From the NCBI RefSeq assembly GCF_900142645.1, contig NZ_FRBP01000001.1:310001-374000 (forward strand): DNA of 64,000 nt, written 5' to 3'. The position numbers and the translations under genes are program-made. Of the stretch, positions 17,923 to 24,926 are shown in pieces; the first letter of the stretch is position 1; every line of letters begins with the position of its first letter. The notes below the pieces were generated by a model. The model did not search any database. It was not told the DNA's origin and was given only the letters and a program-made list of their open reading frames with translations. The stretch is from Eubacterium callanderi (GTDB taxonomy: Bacteria; Bacillota; Clostridia; Eubacteriales; Eubacteriaceae).

Positions 17923-18514
17923 CTTCGGCCTCGATCTGCTTCATATTTACCTGTCCTGGTATGCTTTTGTCCATGATGGACGGTTCTAAGGTTTCTATAT
18001 CATATGTGGTGCTTTTGGCGGTTTCCGGTGACAGCTTTGTTTTTAGCGCATAACTTATAGAAATATCGCTTCGGCCATTTTCTGGCTTCACATCCACAAT
18101 AATTTGTATCTGCCTTGCCCCCTCATCGGTCATCGGGTTTTTAATATTTTTAAGAACTTCCACTAACTGGCTCTGAAACATCTGATTTAAGGTCTTTTCG
18201 CCGTACCCATTATCTTTTCCAATATCGTTCAGTGACATGTTCATTTCTCTATATCCTCCATTTGCTGTTAATAAATTTTTTCTTACAAAATCTTCCCATT
18301 GCTGTATATTGTTTTTATGGATGATGCTTAATACATATTCTTTATTGACTTCTGCTGTCCGTCTGGCCTTTTCTGCCTCCAGCTTGCTATCAAACCGGCG
18401 CTTGATTTTTTTGCCTTTAATCCAGATGGCCGCCACCCATTTTTGGCGGCCTCGTTCATAGTAAACGCCCTCTACTTGGCTCTTTGGTGTATTACTGCTT
18501 TTTTCGGCTGTCAA
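17897..18514 (-). CDS. AP2-like DNA-binding domain fused to replication-terminator-like protein
   Basis: 205 residues in two parts. Residues ~14-60 (GVYYERGRQKWVAAIWIKGK and KLEAEKARRTAE) look like an AP2/integrase-type DNA-binding domain. Residues ~91-190 (LNQMFQSQLVEVLKNIKNP ... ISYALKTKLSPETAKSTTYD) resemble the phage replication terminator family. An ATG at 18244 with GGAGG nine bases before it could start the second part alone as 115 residues. Overlaps the zinc-finger gene upstream by 4 bases. Confidence 0.65.
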   Translation of the reverse strand: MTAEKSSNTPKSQVEGVYYERGRQKWVAAIWIKGKKIKRRFDSKLEAEKARRTAEVNKEYVLSIIHKNNIQQWEDFVRKNLLTANGGYREMNMSLNDIGKDNGYGEKTLNQMFQSQLVEVLKNIKNPMTDEGARQIQIIVDVKPENGRSDISISYALKTKLSPETAKSTTYDIETLEPSIMDKSIPGQVNMKQIEAEDAEYTEQE

Positions 18515-19011
18515 GGTGTTGCCTCCTTCAATCGCTTTGCTCCAACATACTGCCCATAAGACAGGTTGTGCTCTCTGGCTGCTTTTTCCACTTGCTGCAC
18601 TTCCTTGGTTGTTAATCTTGGCTCTGGCTGCTTAAACTGCTGGTAATTGCGCCCGTGGTAACCGGCCCGGCACTCAGCAGAACAAAACACTTGTCTTTGT
18701 GTTCCTTTAAATTTTTCTCCACAAAACAGACAGGTCTTTTCTGTTTTTTCTACATGCTGTTTTACACGATTTTTTTCTATTCTGCATTCGCTTGAACAGT
18801 ATTTTATACCTTCTGTCCCTAAAAACTTTTTTCCGCAGAAAGCGCATGTTTTTTCAATTTTTTCTCCATATTGCTTTATTCTGTTTCTCTCCATTCGACA
18901 AGCCTTTGAACAATATTTTATGCCTCGGCTCGTTTTTGTTTCAAATTCCTTTCCACAGATTTGACACTTTCTAATCACTTTTGGCCTCCTACAATTCGTA
19001 TGTACATTCAT
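18511..19011 (-). CDS. protein with three tandem zinc fingers
   Basis: 166 residues. Three copies of the pattern C-x2-C-G-x-x-F ... (Y/F)-C-S-x-x-C-R occur at about 16-42, 56-80 and 93-117: CQICGKEF/YCSKACR, CAFCGKKF/YCSSECR, CLFCGEKF/FCSAECR. The linkers NRIKQYGEKIEK and NRVKQHVEKTEK are also repeated, so the gene grew by internal duplication. A nucleic-acid-binding role is likely but unproven. Coupled by ATGA overlap to the replication-terminator-like gene. Confidence 0.75.
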   Translation of the reverse strand: MNVHTNCRRPKVIRKCQICGKEFETKTSRGIKYCSKACRMERNRIKQYGEKIEKTCAFCGKKFLGTEGIKYCSSECRIEKNRVKQHVEKTEKTCLFCGEKFKGTQRQVFCSAECRAGYHGRNYQQFKQPEPRLTTKEVQQVEKAAREHNLSYGQYVGAKRLKEATP

Positions 19012-19177
19012 TGCATTTATATACTCTGTAATGCCCTTTTACCAGCCTTTTCTTTAACGGCTGCTTATATCTCCTGCACATGTAACTTTCCGGCTTAAAT
19101 CCGGGTTCTGCGAAAATAGTAAAGCGCCTGTATGGGCAATCACTTGTACAATACTTATTTTTAAAATCTGGCTTCAT
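18989..19177 (-). CDS. small Cys-rich phage protein
   Basis: 62 residues with CTSDCPYRR, MCRRYK and KCNECTYE, six Cys in zinc-site spacing. Overlaps the triple-zinc-finger gene by 23 bases. Function unknown. Confidence 0.6.
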   Translation of the reverse strand: MKPDFKNKYCTSDCPYRRFTIFAEPGFKPESYMCRRYKQPLKKRLVKGHYRVYKCNECTYEL

Positions 19178-19187
19178 ACTACCCTCA

Positions 19188-19478
19188 TTAATAAACTTCT
19201 ATTTTCAACTGTCCTTCTAAAGGTTTTTCCAGTTTCTTTTTTTTGCCCCGGTTTTCCAATTTAACAACATTTCTGCCTTTATAGGGCGCATCCGGATATA
19301 GTCCGCAAGCCGGATATGTCGCTTTCCAGTCTGTCCCTTCTCCGTGAGAATCTCCGTATACCTCGCATTTTTGATATACATTGCTGTATTGTTTTAGGTA
19401 AAAATGCCCACAATCCTTGCAGAAACCAGTTTTTTTTCCAAACAAATTATGCATTAACTCAATTTTTCGGTGCATCAT
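19188..19478 (-). CDS. Cys-containing phage protein
   Basis: 96 residues; FCKDCGHFYL, CEVYGD and ACGLYP suggest a single zinc site. C-terminus basic (GRNVVKLENRGKKKKLEK). Early phage gene of unknown function. Confidence 0.6.
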   Translation of the reverse strand: MMHRKIELMHNLFGKKTGFCKDCGHFYLKQYSNVYQKCEVYGDSHGEGTDWKATYPACGLYPDAPYKGRNVVKLENRGKKKKLEKPLEGQLKIEVY

Positions 19479-19488
19479 TTTACCCCTT

Positions 19489-20091
19489 TTATCCTAAAAA
19501 TCGGATCACCTCGTTATACTGCACCCTGAATGGTTCCAGTTCCTCCGGTGTCATGTGTTTATGTCCAAAATTTCTTTGCATATCAGCCCATACAGGCCAC
19601 GGAACGCAGTAAAACGCCTGTAGGTTTAAAGACACAAGTACAAAGGAGACAGCGCCCATTTCATGGAATTGCTGTAGTATTTCTTCCTGCTGGTCGGTCA
19701 ACCTGCTTTTGGCGATTCTGCCGCTCTCGCTGTTCTTTGCTTCAAAGACAATTGCTTTCCCGTTTCTCAGGCAGCCCTTATAATCCGGCTGCGCCTTTTT
19801 TTCAAAACACGCTTGAAAGCGTCCGGCCCTGTCCACCTTTCCCAAAACGCGTACCGGTTCCGGTGTCTTGTGGATGATTGCTTTTCCATGTCTTGCATAA
19901 TACTGGCAGGCAGCATCTATCAACTGTTCCAGCATTTTGCCAGCGCTCCTGTTTGCTTTTCCCTGCAATACCCTTCTGGTTTTCTCCTGCTCACGCTCTT
20001 TGTCTACCTTAACGGCTGCTGTTCCCCCGGTCTGATCCGGGTAATGCTCGGTGTAATATGCCTCGTTATAAATTGTTTTGCTCACTGCCAT
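19489..20091 (-). CDS. recU: RecU-type Holliday junction resolvase
   Basis: 200 residues. RSAGKMLEQLIDAACQYYA, then KAQPDYKGCL, IVFEAKNSES and LTDQQEEILQQFHEMG follow the RecU pattern; D (in QPDY) and E-x-K (FEAK) are the nuclease residues. It cuts Holliday junctions in phage recombination or replication. The N-terminus is longer than usual and basic. Overlaps the upstream small gene by 26 bases. Confidence 0.85.
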   Translation of the reverse strand: MAVSKTIYNEAYYTEHYPDQTGGTAAVKVDKEREQEKTRRVLQGKANRSAGKMLEQLIDAACQYYARHGKAIIHKTPEPVRVLGKVDRAGRFQACFEKKAQPDYKGCLRNGKAIVFEAKNSESGRIAKSRLTDQQEEILQQFHEMGAVSFVLVSLNLQAFYCVPWPVWADMQRNFGHKHMTPEELEPFRVQYNEVIRFLG

Positions 20092-20284
20092 CCTCCTGAT
20101 CTGTCTGTTTCCATCCTACTTCCCACTTGTTACCTTCTTTATCGGTTAATTCGTACTTATCGGCCCATATGAAATGTAAATCTTCATCCAAAAATTTTAC
20201 GGGTTTTTCGGTTATTTTTTCCACTTTAACGGCCTCTGGGTATTCCCGCTTCATGATTGCCTTTACTTCCTCTACTGTTTTCAT
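20066..20284 (-). CDS. hypothetical phage protein
   Basis: 72 residues, acidic, starting MKTVEEVKAIMKREYPEAVK; a strand-turn-strand part LHFIWADKYELTDKEGNKW follows. No family recognised. Coupled by a 4-base overlap to the upstream zinc-ribbon gene. Confidence 0.6.
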   Translation of the reverse strand: MKTVEEVKAIMKREYPEAVKVEKITEKPVKFLDEDLHFIWADKYELTDKEGNKWEVGWKQTDQEDGSEQNNL

Positions 20285-20460
20285 TCTTTTAGTTTCCTCC
20301 CGGATAAAAATAAATCTAAGTCCTCTGTACAGTTTTCACATAACACTAAAAATTCAATCCCGCCTTTTGGTTCTCCGTTCTTCCAGTTAATTATTTTTAC
20401 GATTGCGCCGTTTTTGTTCACCGGCACACCGCAGCGCCTACAAATTTTTTCTTTTTTCAT
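20281..20460 (-). CDS. small zinc-ribbon protein
   Basis: 59 residues from the ATG at 20460 (AAAGGA box 6 bases upstream); a longer in-frame start at 20526 would run into the upstream gene. CRRCGVPV ... LCENCTED is a clear four-Cys ribbon. Function unknown. Confidence 0.65.
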   Translation of the reverse strand: MKKEKICRRCGVPVNKNGAIVKIINWKNGEPKGGIEFLVLCENCTEDLDLFLSGRKLKE

Positions 20461-20470
20461 TTTTTCCTTT

Positions 20471-20506
20471 CTAATATGGAACACCGATCTAATATGGAAC
20501 ACCGAT
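20471..20506. repeat. 18-bp perfect tandem duplication over a stop codon
   Basis: CTAATATGGAACACCGAT occurs twice head to tail. On the minus strand each copy encodes I-G-V-P-Y-stop, so the end of the PAPS-reductase-like gene is duplicated and the gene ends in the first copy it meets. Confidence 0.9.
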
Positions 20507-21439
20507 ATAATCCAAAACAGCGCCACACCCTAGCTTATTGATGCAATAGTCGTACTGCTTTGGATGCGTGATTCGCATTCTCTGGAACCGGTTCGGTTCA
20601 TTTTCCAGATGGACGCCAAACATGCAGAACATGCAGCCGGTATGATCACAGCCCGTTGTGTAGAGATTTTTTTGCAAAAATTGCATTGTTTCTTGCTGTT
20701 GTTCCCGTATTTCCCCATAAACGGAACAGTAGGGTATGCCCGTTATTTTCAAGTACCTTAAGATGTCTTGTTCAGTCCAGAAGCTTAGGGGCTTGCATTG
20801 CGGATCATCCGCTGAAAAAGCATTACATCCCGTTTTAAGCCAGTTTATCTTCCTGAACGAACTATCTTCCGCCATTGTTCCGATAATTGGCTTTTTACCA
20901 GTTTCCTTACCAAACCTTTTTAATGGAGCCTTTTTCATATAATCACAACATTCCTCAGACGCTCTATAATCGCTATCTATAAACTTCAACCACCTTTTGG
21001 CAAGTTTGAAGTTTTTGCTTCGAGTTCCATCTCTTTTAATCCCAGTGCGGTACAATCGTACCGTCACTTTATTTCTATCTGTCGGATTCTGGCACGTACG
21101 GAGCATACGTGCGATTTTCTTGCTTCCAATGGGATACCCTTTTTCCGTTAGCACCTCATGGAACGTCTTTTCTGGTCTGATCTTTGTCACATTGCTGTGG
21201 CTTAACGCAAATTTTCTTACTTCAGGATATTCCAGCCCTGTATCACAGAAAACCGCTTCGATGTCTGGATAGACGCGCCGAGCCAGATCTAAAAGCACCG
21301 TGCTGTCCTTTCCTCCACTAAAACTTATATAGACTCGACCGCCCCAGTGCTGGTACCATTTCATAATATGCGATTGTGAGACCCGGATTTTTCTTTCTAG
21401 CGGCCATGCCTGCATTATTTTCAAATCTTCGTTGGTCAC
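20489..21439 (-). CDS. phage PAPS-reductase-like PP-loop protein
   Basis: 316 residues of the adenosine-nucleotide alpha-hydrolase fold. SGGKDS at 41-46 is the ATP pyrophosphatase PP-loop. Near the end TTGCDHTGCMFCMFG (Cys 264, 269, 272) is a probable metal or Fe-S site. Proteins of this build are common in Firmicute phages and annotated PAPS reductase, but assimilatory sulfate reduction is unlikely; a role in nucleic-acid or nucleotide modification with sulfur is a guess by analogy to other SGGKDS enzymes. Overlaps the upstream gene by 4 bases. Confidence 0.8.
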   Translation of the reverse strand: MTNEDLKIMQAWPLERKIRVSQSHIMKWYQHWGGRVYISFSGGKDSTVLLDLARRVYPDIEAVFCDTGLEYPEVRKFALSHSNVTKIRPEKTFHEVLTEKGYPIGSKKIARMLRTCQNPTDRNKVTVRLYRTGIKRDGTRSKNFKLAKRWLKFIDSDYRASEECCDYMKKAPLKRFGKETGKKPIIGTMAEDSSFRKINWLKTGCNAFSADDPQCKPLSFWTEQDILRYLKITGIPYCSVYGEIREQQQETMQFLQKNLYTTGCDHTGCMFCMFGVHLENEPNRFQRMRITHPKQYDYCINKLGCGAVLDYIGVPY

Positions 21440-21810
21440 TTTATTAACTCCAATTCCATTATGTCATCTGGTATTAATAACCAGTTTCCCCATACCTGTT
21501 TCAAATTCTGCGTTTCTAACAGCCAGCTATTACAATTCACTTTAAGCTCCTGCATGGCGTTCTGGTCAATCGAATCATTAAGTGATCTCCCATTTTTGTT
21601 TAATTGCTCCTCTACATATGCTTTCTTGCTGTTATGCGCTGGTATTTTTGTTTTTATCTCCATAAAGGTTCCTACGCTTAATAAAATCCAAACTATGCCA
21701 ATAGCCGCAGAAAGAACACCAATTGTTGCACATCCTGTATTCCAAAATTTTCTTGTTAACAATATAAATCCTACTGCTATTAAAAAAACTGCTAAAATTA
21801 ATCCGTACAT
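21436..21810 (-). CDS. phage membrane protein, two TM segments
   Basis: 124 residues. Two hydrophobic stretches (about 1-18 and 27-50) followed by a soluble C-terminal tail of ~70 residues. No family recognised. It sits between the HUH-type rep gene and the PAPS-reductase-like gene with short gaps. Confidence 0.65.
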   Translation of the reverse strand: MYGLILAVFLIAVGFILLTRKFWNTGCATIGVLSAAIGIVWILLSVGTFMEIKTKIPAHNSKKAYVEEQLNKNGRSLNDSIDQNAMQELKVNCNSWLLETQNLKQVWGNWLLIPDDIMELELIK

Positions 21811-21825
21811 TTTTGTTCTCCTTTT

Positions 21826-22545
21826 CTACTCTACTTTTCGCATACTATAGAACTGGTAAATATATCCGGTGTCGCCCTGCTCACACTGGTAAAAACTATC
21901 TTTTTCCAACATATAGCCTTTAAAGGGCTTTGGTGCCTTTGACCAGCTTTCCCTTTTTACGATCTTCTTTTTAACCACTGGCTTTTTTAAATTCCTGCTC
22001 GCATTCCAGCGCTGTTTAAACGGCGCGTCTGGCTCCCTGAAGCTTTTTTCCGTTTCTTTTATAAGGTATTCCGCAAGGTCTTTGTACTGGCCCGTACTGT
22101 CCAACTGTACATACTTTGGCCGTCCATATTGCCATAGCCTGTTAATCTCCTTTGCCGGCACTGTATTATTTATAATTAAATGGTGATGGATGGCCGTATT
22201 TTTATACTCGGTCACCGAAATATATTTAAGCTCTGCCCCATGCTTTTTATAAAGTGCTCTGAGCTTTCGCATAAATTTTTCTAGGGCCTTTCTAGCCTCC
22301 CCCGGCGGCAGGCGGTCTTGTTTTCTGTAGGTTAAAATCAGATGATGGTCACCTTCCCCAAAATTGGTGTTGATGATCTGCGTTAGCTTTCTTTCTGCCC
22401 GCCGTTTATTGCGCTCCTGCTGCTGTTCTGTTGTTGTCTGCTCTTTTGGCCTCCTTAATCTTTTCCGGCTGCTCTTTGCTGCCCCTTTCTTTTTTTCTAC
22501 TTCTATCACTTTTCCACAATAGGTTATTTGCTGTTCATAACTCAT
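21826..22545 (-). CDS. HUH-type rolling-circle replication protein (ORF2/G2P-like)
   Basis: 239 residues. AIHHHLII at ~118-125 fits the HUH metal site, and YKDLAEYLIKETEK (Tyr 154 and 160, Lys 163) the nicking tyrosine motif; DHHLILTY earlier is the first strand motif. The N-terminus is very basic. The family nicks DNA to start rolling-circle replication in small phages and plasmids; in tailed prophages its role is less clear. GGAGGGAG gives a good ribosome site. The leader upstream overlaps a predicted antisense RNA. Confidence 0.8.
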   Translation of the reverse strand: MSYEQQITYCGKVIEVEKKKGAAKSSRKRLRRPKEQTTTEQQQERNKRRAERKLTQIINTNFGEGDHHLILTYRKQDRLPPGEARKALEKFMRKLRALYKKHGAELKYISVTEYKNTAIHHHLIINNTVPAKEINRLWQYGRPKYVQLDSTGQYKDLAEYLIKETEKSFREPDAPFKQRWNASRNLKKPVVKKKIVKRESWSKAPKPFKGYMLEKDSFYQCEQGDTGYIYQFYSMRKVE

Positions 22546-22621
22546 TGATAGCTCCCTCCGTTATGTCGGTAAGTTAATCCCTTGATCAAGCTTAAAAGCC
22601 TGAATTTAAGCCGTTTCTCGC

Positions 22622-22650
22622 TTGCCTATTATGTGTAAAAATGCTATAAT
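22622..22650 (+). promoter_or_regulatory. strong plus-strand promoter opposite the rep leader
   Basis: TTGCCT, 17 bases, TATAAT, with an extended -10 (TGC before TATAAT). Predicted start near 22657. It faces away from the rep gene and a terminator follows within about 15 bases of the start. Confidence 0.65.
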
Positions 22651-22656
22651 AGATAC

Positions 22657-22710
22657 AAGCGATTTGCTTAAACGACCGTCGGCTTGCAGGCTACAAAACG
22701 GTCGTTTTTT
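22657..22710 (+). ncRNA. candidate ~54-nt antisense RNA, rep leader
   Basis: Between the promoter at 22622-22650 and an intrinsic terminator (AAACGACCGT at 22670-22679, ACGGTCGTTT at 22698-22707, then T-run) no reading frame fits, so the only product is a short RNA dominated by the 10-bp hairpin with an 18-base loop. It is complementary to the RNA read leftward into rep (start 22545). Some rolling-circle plasmids control Rep by such ~50-nt countertranscripts. Prediction only. Confidence 0.5.
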
Positions 22711-22870
22711 ATTTGTATTTTTCCTTTATTTTTTCTAATCGCTGCTGTCTCTGTTTCTGGATGGCGTGAGCGCATTTTGGACAGATATAATATTTTTGCC
22801 GGTTGAACACTGACACGTTCCAAAGCTTCCCGCATTTTTCACATTGCTTATATTCTGGTTCCACTTTCAC
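22709..22870 (-). CDS. 53-residue zinc-ribbon protein
   Basis: GTG-started frame starting VKVEPEYKQCEKCGKLWNV; two Cys pairs (CEKC, CPKC) 18 residues apart form a classic ribbon and a basic helix ends it. GTG at 22870 or 22864; the Shine-Dalgarno is weak. It overlaps the preceding membrane-protein gene by 23 bases and ends at the hairpin of the predicted antisense RNA. Confidence 0.6.
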   Translation of the reverse strand: MKVEPEYKQCEKCGKLWNVSVFNRQKYYICPKCAHAIQKQRQQRLEKIKEKYK

Positions 22871-23093
22871 GCTGCCGCCGCTTCCACTGCTTCCACATTC
22901 GATATTTTTTTAATGCGAGGTGCACACAATACCGTAAACAGATAAAAAAAATAAAGGCATAGCAGCATAGCAGACTACCCGTAAATGCAAAGAAAATAAT
23001 TTTTCCTGCCATTGTTAAGCCATCCGCGATACGCCCGATCAAAATAATAAAGGCGATTGCCATATAACCAACATCAATATTTTCATATCCCAT
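22848..23093 (-). CDS. small phage membrane protein
   Basis: 81 residues with two hydrophobic segments (about 9-25 and 30-55) and a very basic C-terminus (KKYRMWKQWKRRQRES). No family recognised. Overlaps the upstream membrane protein by 11 bases. Confidence 0.6.
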   Translation of the reverse strand: MGYENIDVGYMAIAFIILIGRIADGLTMAGKIIFFAFTGSLLCCYAFIFFICLRYCVHLALKKYRMWKQWKRRQRESGTRI

Positions 23094-23301
23094 TTTTATG
23101 CTCCTTTTCCTTGCTGTATTCCTCTAATCGTGCGTTATAAAGGGCCGTGTACACAATTGCTCCCATAATCAGGCACAGAAGCCACCACGGGGAACATGTC
23201 CACATGCCGGTGTCCATATAGGTGTAAAAACTTAAGATTCCGGTTAAAATAAAAAACGAGATAAAACAAAATACGGCATCCTTAATCAGTTGTGCTTTCA
23301 T
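23083..23301 (-). CDS. small phage membrane protein
   Basis: 72 residues from the ATG at 23301 (CAGGAGC box 7 bases upstream); a longer frame to 23388 lacks such a site. Two hydrophobic segments (about 8-27 and 35-52). Function unknown. Confidence 0.6.
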   Translation of the reverse strand: MKAQLIKDAVFCFISFFILTGILSFYTYMDTGMWTCSPWWLLCLIMGAIVYTALYNARLEEYSKEKEHKNGI

Positions 23302-23381
23302 TTGAATTGCTCCTGTAAAATTGGCCGGGTATGTCTGCCCCCGGCCTTGGCAAAATAGTGTATCCCTTGCGCTTGTGCCAC
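23298..23381 (-). CDS. possible 27-residue peptide gene
   Basis: GTG-started frame MAQAQGIHYFAKAGGRHTRP... whose TGA overlaps the ATG of the next gene (ATGA) and which has GGAG/AAAGG upstream. The coupling makes it plausible, but the length allows chance. Confidence 0.35.
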   Translation of the reverse strand: MAQAQGIHYFAKAGGRHTRPILQEQFK

Positions 23382-23462
23382 TCCACAAGCCTTTCTTTGT
23401 TTGTTTAGTTTTTAAAGAGTTTTAATAATTCATATGGAAAGTATCTTTAGAAAAAAAGTATT

Positions 23463-23630
23463 CTATGGCGGCCTGTCGATTCGGCGCTTAAAGGCCATTC
23501 CCTTTAATTTTGCGCCGCTTTTCTGTGTTGCTTTTACAAACGCCGGCACCGGATCAGGCTTACATGTCCACTTTTTAAATTTATGGTACAGACTTAAGCA
23601 GTGTAAGAAAATACTACGTGCTGCACTCAT
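23463..23630 (-). CDS. 55-residue basic phage protein
   Basis: Starts MSAARSIFLHCLSLYHKFKK and ends in a basic tail (LKGMAFKRRIDRPP). The ATG follows the stop of the preceding gene after one base, with AAGGA 11 bases upstream. Too short for the usual length cut-off but well placed in the operon. Function unknown. Confidence 0.5.
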   Translation of the reverse strand: MSAARSIFLHCLSLYHKFKKWTCKPDPVPAFVKATQKSGAKLKGMAFKRRIDRPP

Positions 23631-23631
23631 G

Positions 23632-24045
23632 CTATTTTTTGTCCTTGTGCTTTTTTTCTATTTCCCTTAATTCTGCTTTGCTCATTTCAAAAAGCCTTGA
23701 AAATTCCTGTTCAATATTACTTTTCGGTTCATTAGCTTCTTTTTCCATTTCCTCCAGACTTTTGTCAAAAACTCCGATAGTAACACAAAGACCAGCCTGC
23801 GCTTTTTTCAGTTCGTCCTCTAACTCGTTTTTTTCATCAACAAGTGTAGAAGCCTTTAAATCAGCCTCATGTTTTTCATGAAACAGCTCTGCCAGCGCAT
23901 CCTCTGCTATATGCTTTTGATCAACTTCATGCCTCAATTCATCATCTAAATAAAGCATACGGTTCATTAATTCAATTTCCACACTGTCAAAGTTTTCGCT
24001 TTTTACTATTTTATAAAGTATTTTCCTTTCGACTTCTGTTAACAT
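23632..24045 (-). CDS. coiled-coil phage protein
   Basis: 137 residues from the ATG at 24045, chosen for its GAAAGG box; an upstream ATG at 24081 would overlap the previous gene. Nearly all helical, with heptads around DELRHEVDQKHIAEDALAEL and VDEKNELEDELKKAQAG. Function unknown. Confidence 0.65.
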   Translation of the reverse strand: MLTEVERKILYKIVKSENFDSVEIELMNRMLYLDDELRHEVDQKHIAEDALAELFHEKHEADLKASTLVDEKNELEDELKKAQAGLCVTIGVFDKSLEEMEKEANEPKSNIEQEFSRLFEMSKAELREIEKKHKDKK

Positions 24046-24058
24046 TTCTTTTTCCTTT

Positions 24059-24394
24059 CTATCCTTTTGATTTAACGGCATTTAAGTAAATCGGCTTTCC
24101 TGCGTTTTCTCTAACCCATTCTTTTAAGCCATCCCTTGAAAAAAACATCCGGCTTCCCTTTTTTTCTTCTGTAATGACTGGAAAACCTTCTATTTCCCTG
24201 CCAAACTGGTAAAGCTTACTTGTGGTAAGCCCTGTAAATTCTGCGGCTTCGTCCACATCAAGGACTAAGCCATACTTTTTTTCTTGTTCCTTTGCTTGGT
24301 TAAGCTTTTTAAGCTCTGCCAAAATTGAAACCATAATATTTTTCATTTCAATATTTTCTAAATTTTCGGTTTGTTGGATTAGTGCTAATTCCAT
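24059..24394 (-). CDS. excisionase-like helix-turn-helix protein
   Basis: 111 residues. The C-terminal half, LDVDEAAEFTGLTTSKLYQF ... FFSRDGLKEWV, is the winged helix of the HTH_17/excisionase type. The N-terminal half is a helix. It may act in excision or as an early regulator; it stands at the head of this minus-strand run and faces the plus-strand gene at 24495. Confidence 0.7.
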   Translation of the reverse strand: MELALIQQTENLENIEMKNIMVSILAELKKLNQAKEQEKKYGLVLDVDEAAEFTGLTTSKLYQFGREIEGFPVITEEKKGSRMFFSRDGLKEWVRENAGKPIYLNAVKSKG

Positions 24395-24412
24395 GCTTAC
24401 ACCTCCTATCCG

Positions 24413-24445
24413 TCTTTTTGTTTCGCTTATAATGTGCTATACTTT
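24413..24445 (+). promoter_or_regulatory. repeated plus-strand promoter, copy 1
   Basis: TTTTTGTTTCG..TATAATGTGCTATACTTT; extended -10 TGCTATACT with TTTTTG 17 bases upstream. The same ~32-base sequence occurs at 25525-25557 ahead of the other plus-strand cargo gene. Contains the 12-mer ATAATGTGCTAT also found in the 13-bp repeat array. Confidence 0.55.
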
Positions 24446-24494
24446 CCTTATCAGCGTTACCCCGCTGAAATTATTGAAAGGAGCTACATACCAC

Positions 24495-24677
24495 ATGGAT
24501 TCTGATAAACTGGCCCATGTTTTATCATTGTTTTATTTAGATAAAACTTGGGATGTTTCTTCTTTAACTCCTTCTGAATTAACTGATAAATACTTTAATG
24601 TATTATCAGAAATAGAAAAGAATATAGAAGAACGTAATAACGCAATAGCTTCTGACCTGGCTGATTCAATGCTTTAA
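24495..24677 (+). CDS. small acidic prophage cargo protein
   Basis: 60 residues, MDSDKLAHVLSLFYLDKTWD ... IASDLADSML, helical and acidic. GAAAGGAGC ten bases before the ATG. It is one of two genes in this region that read against the early operon from a shared promoter type, the pattern of genes expressed in the lysogen. No family recognised. Confidence 0.65.
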   Translation: MDSDKLAHVLSLFYLDKTWDVSSLTPSELTDKYFNVLSEIEKNIEERNNAIASDLADSML

Positions 24678-24679
24678 AT

Positions 24680-24892
24680 TTAAACCTTTGTTAGAACTGG
24701 CAGTAATTCGTCTGCCAGTTCTAACGCTTTGTGCGCTTGTTCTACACACAGTCCTTTTTCACTACTTCTTTTTTGCAATACTACTATAATTTCTAAGGCC
24801 ATTTCGATGTCATCATTGGTTGTTACTCTTTCAAACTCTCTTTTTAATTTAAGTTTCTTTTTAGCAATTTCGACTTTATTCTTTTCTGCCAT
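24680..24892 (-). CDS. hypothetical phage protein
   Basis: 70 residues, helical, basic N-terminus (KKKLKLKREFERV). Ends two bases from the convergent plus-strand gene. No family recognised. Confidence 0.55.
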   Translation of the reverse strand: MAEKNKVEIAKKKLKLKREFERVTTNDDIEMALEIIVVLQKRSSEKGLCVEQAHKALELADELLPVLTKV

Positions 24893-24926
24893 CCTCTACC
24901 CTCCTGAATTTTGTTTTCCATTCCAA

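Noticed and set aside
20489-21439. DndC-type DNA phosphorothioation system
   Set aside because: The SGGKDS motif and Cys cluster are shared, but no dndB, dndD or dndE is nearby and the build matches the common phage PAPS-reductase-like family.
23434-23670. 78-codon plus-strand frame
   Set aside because: It lies opposite the tightly packed minus-strand 55-residue gene and the end of the coiled-coil gene, with no promoter or Shine-Dalgarno.
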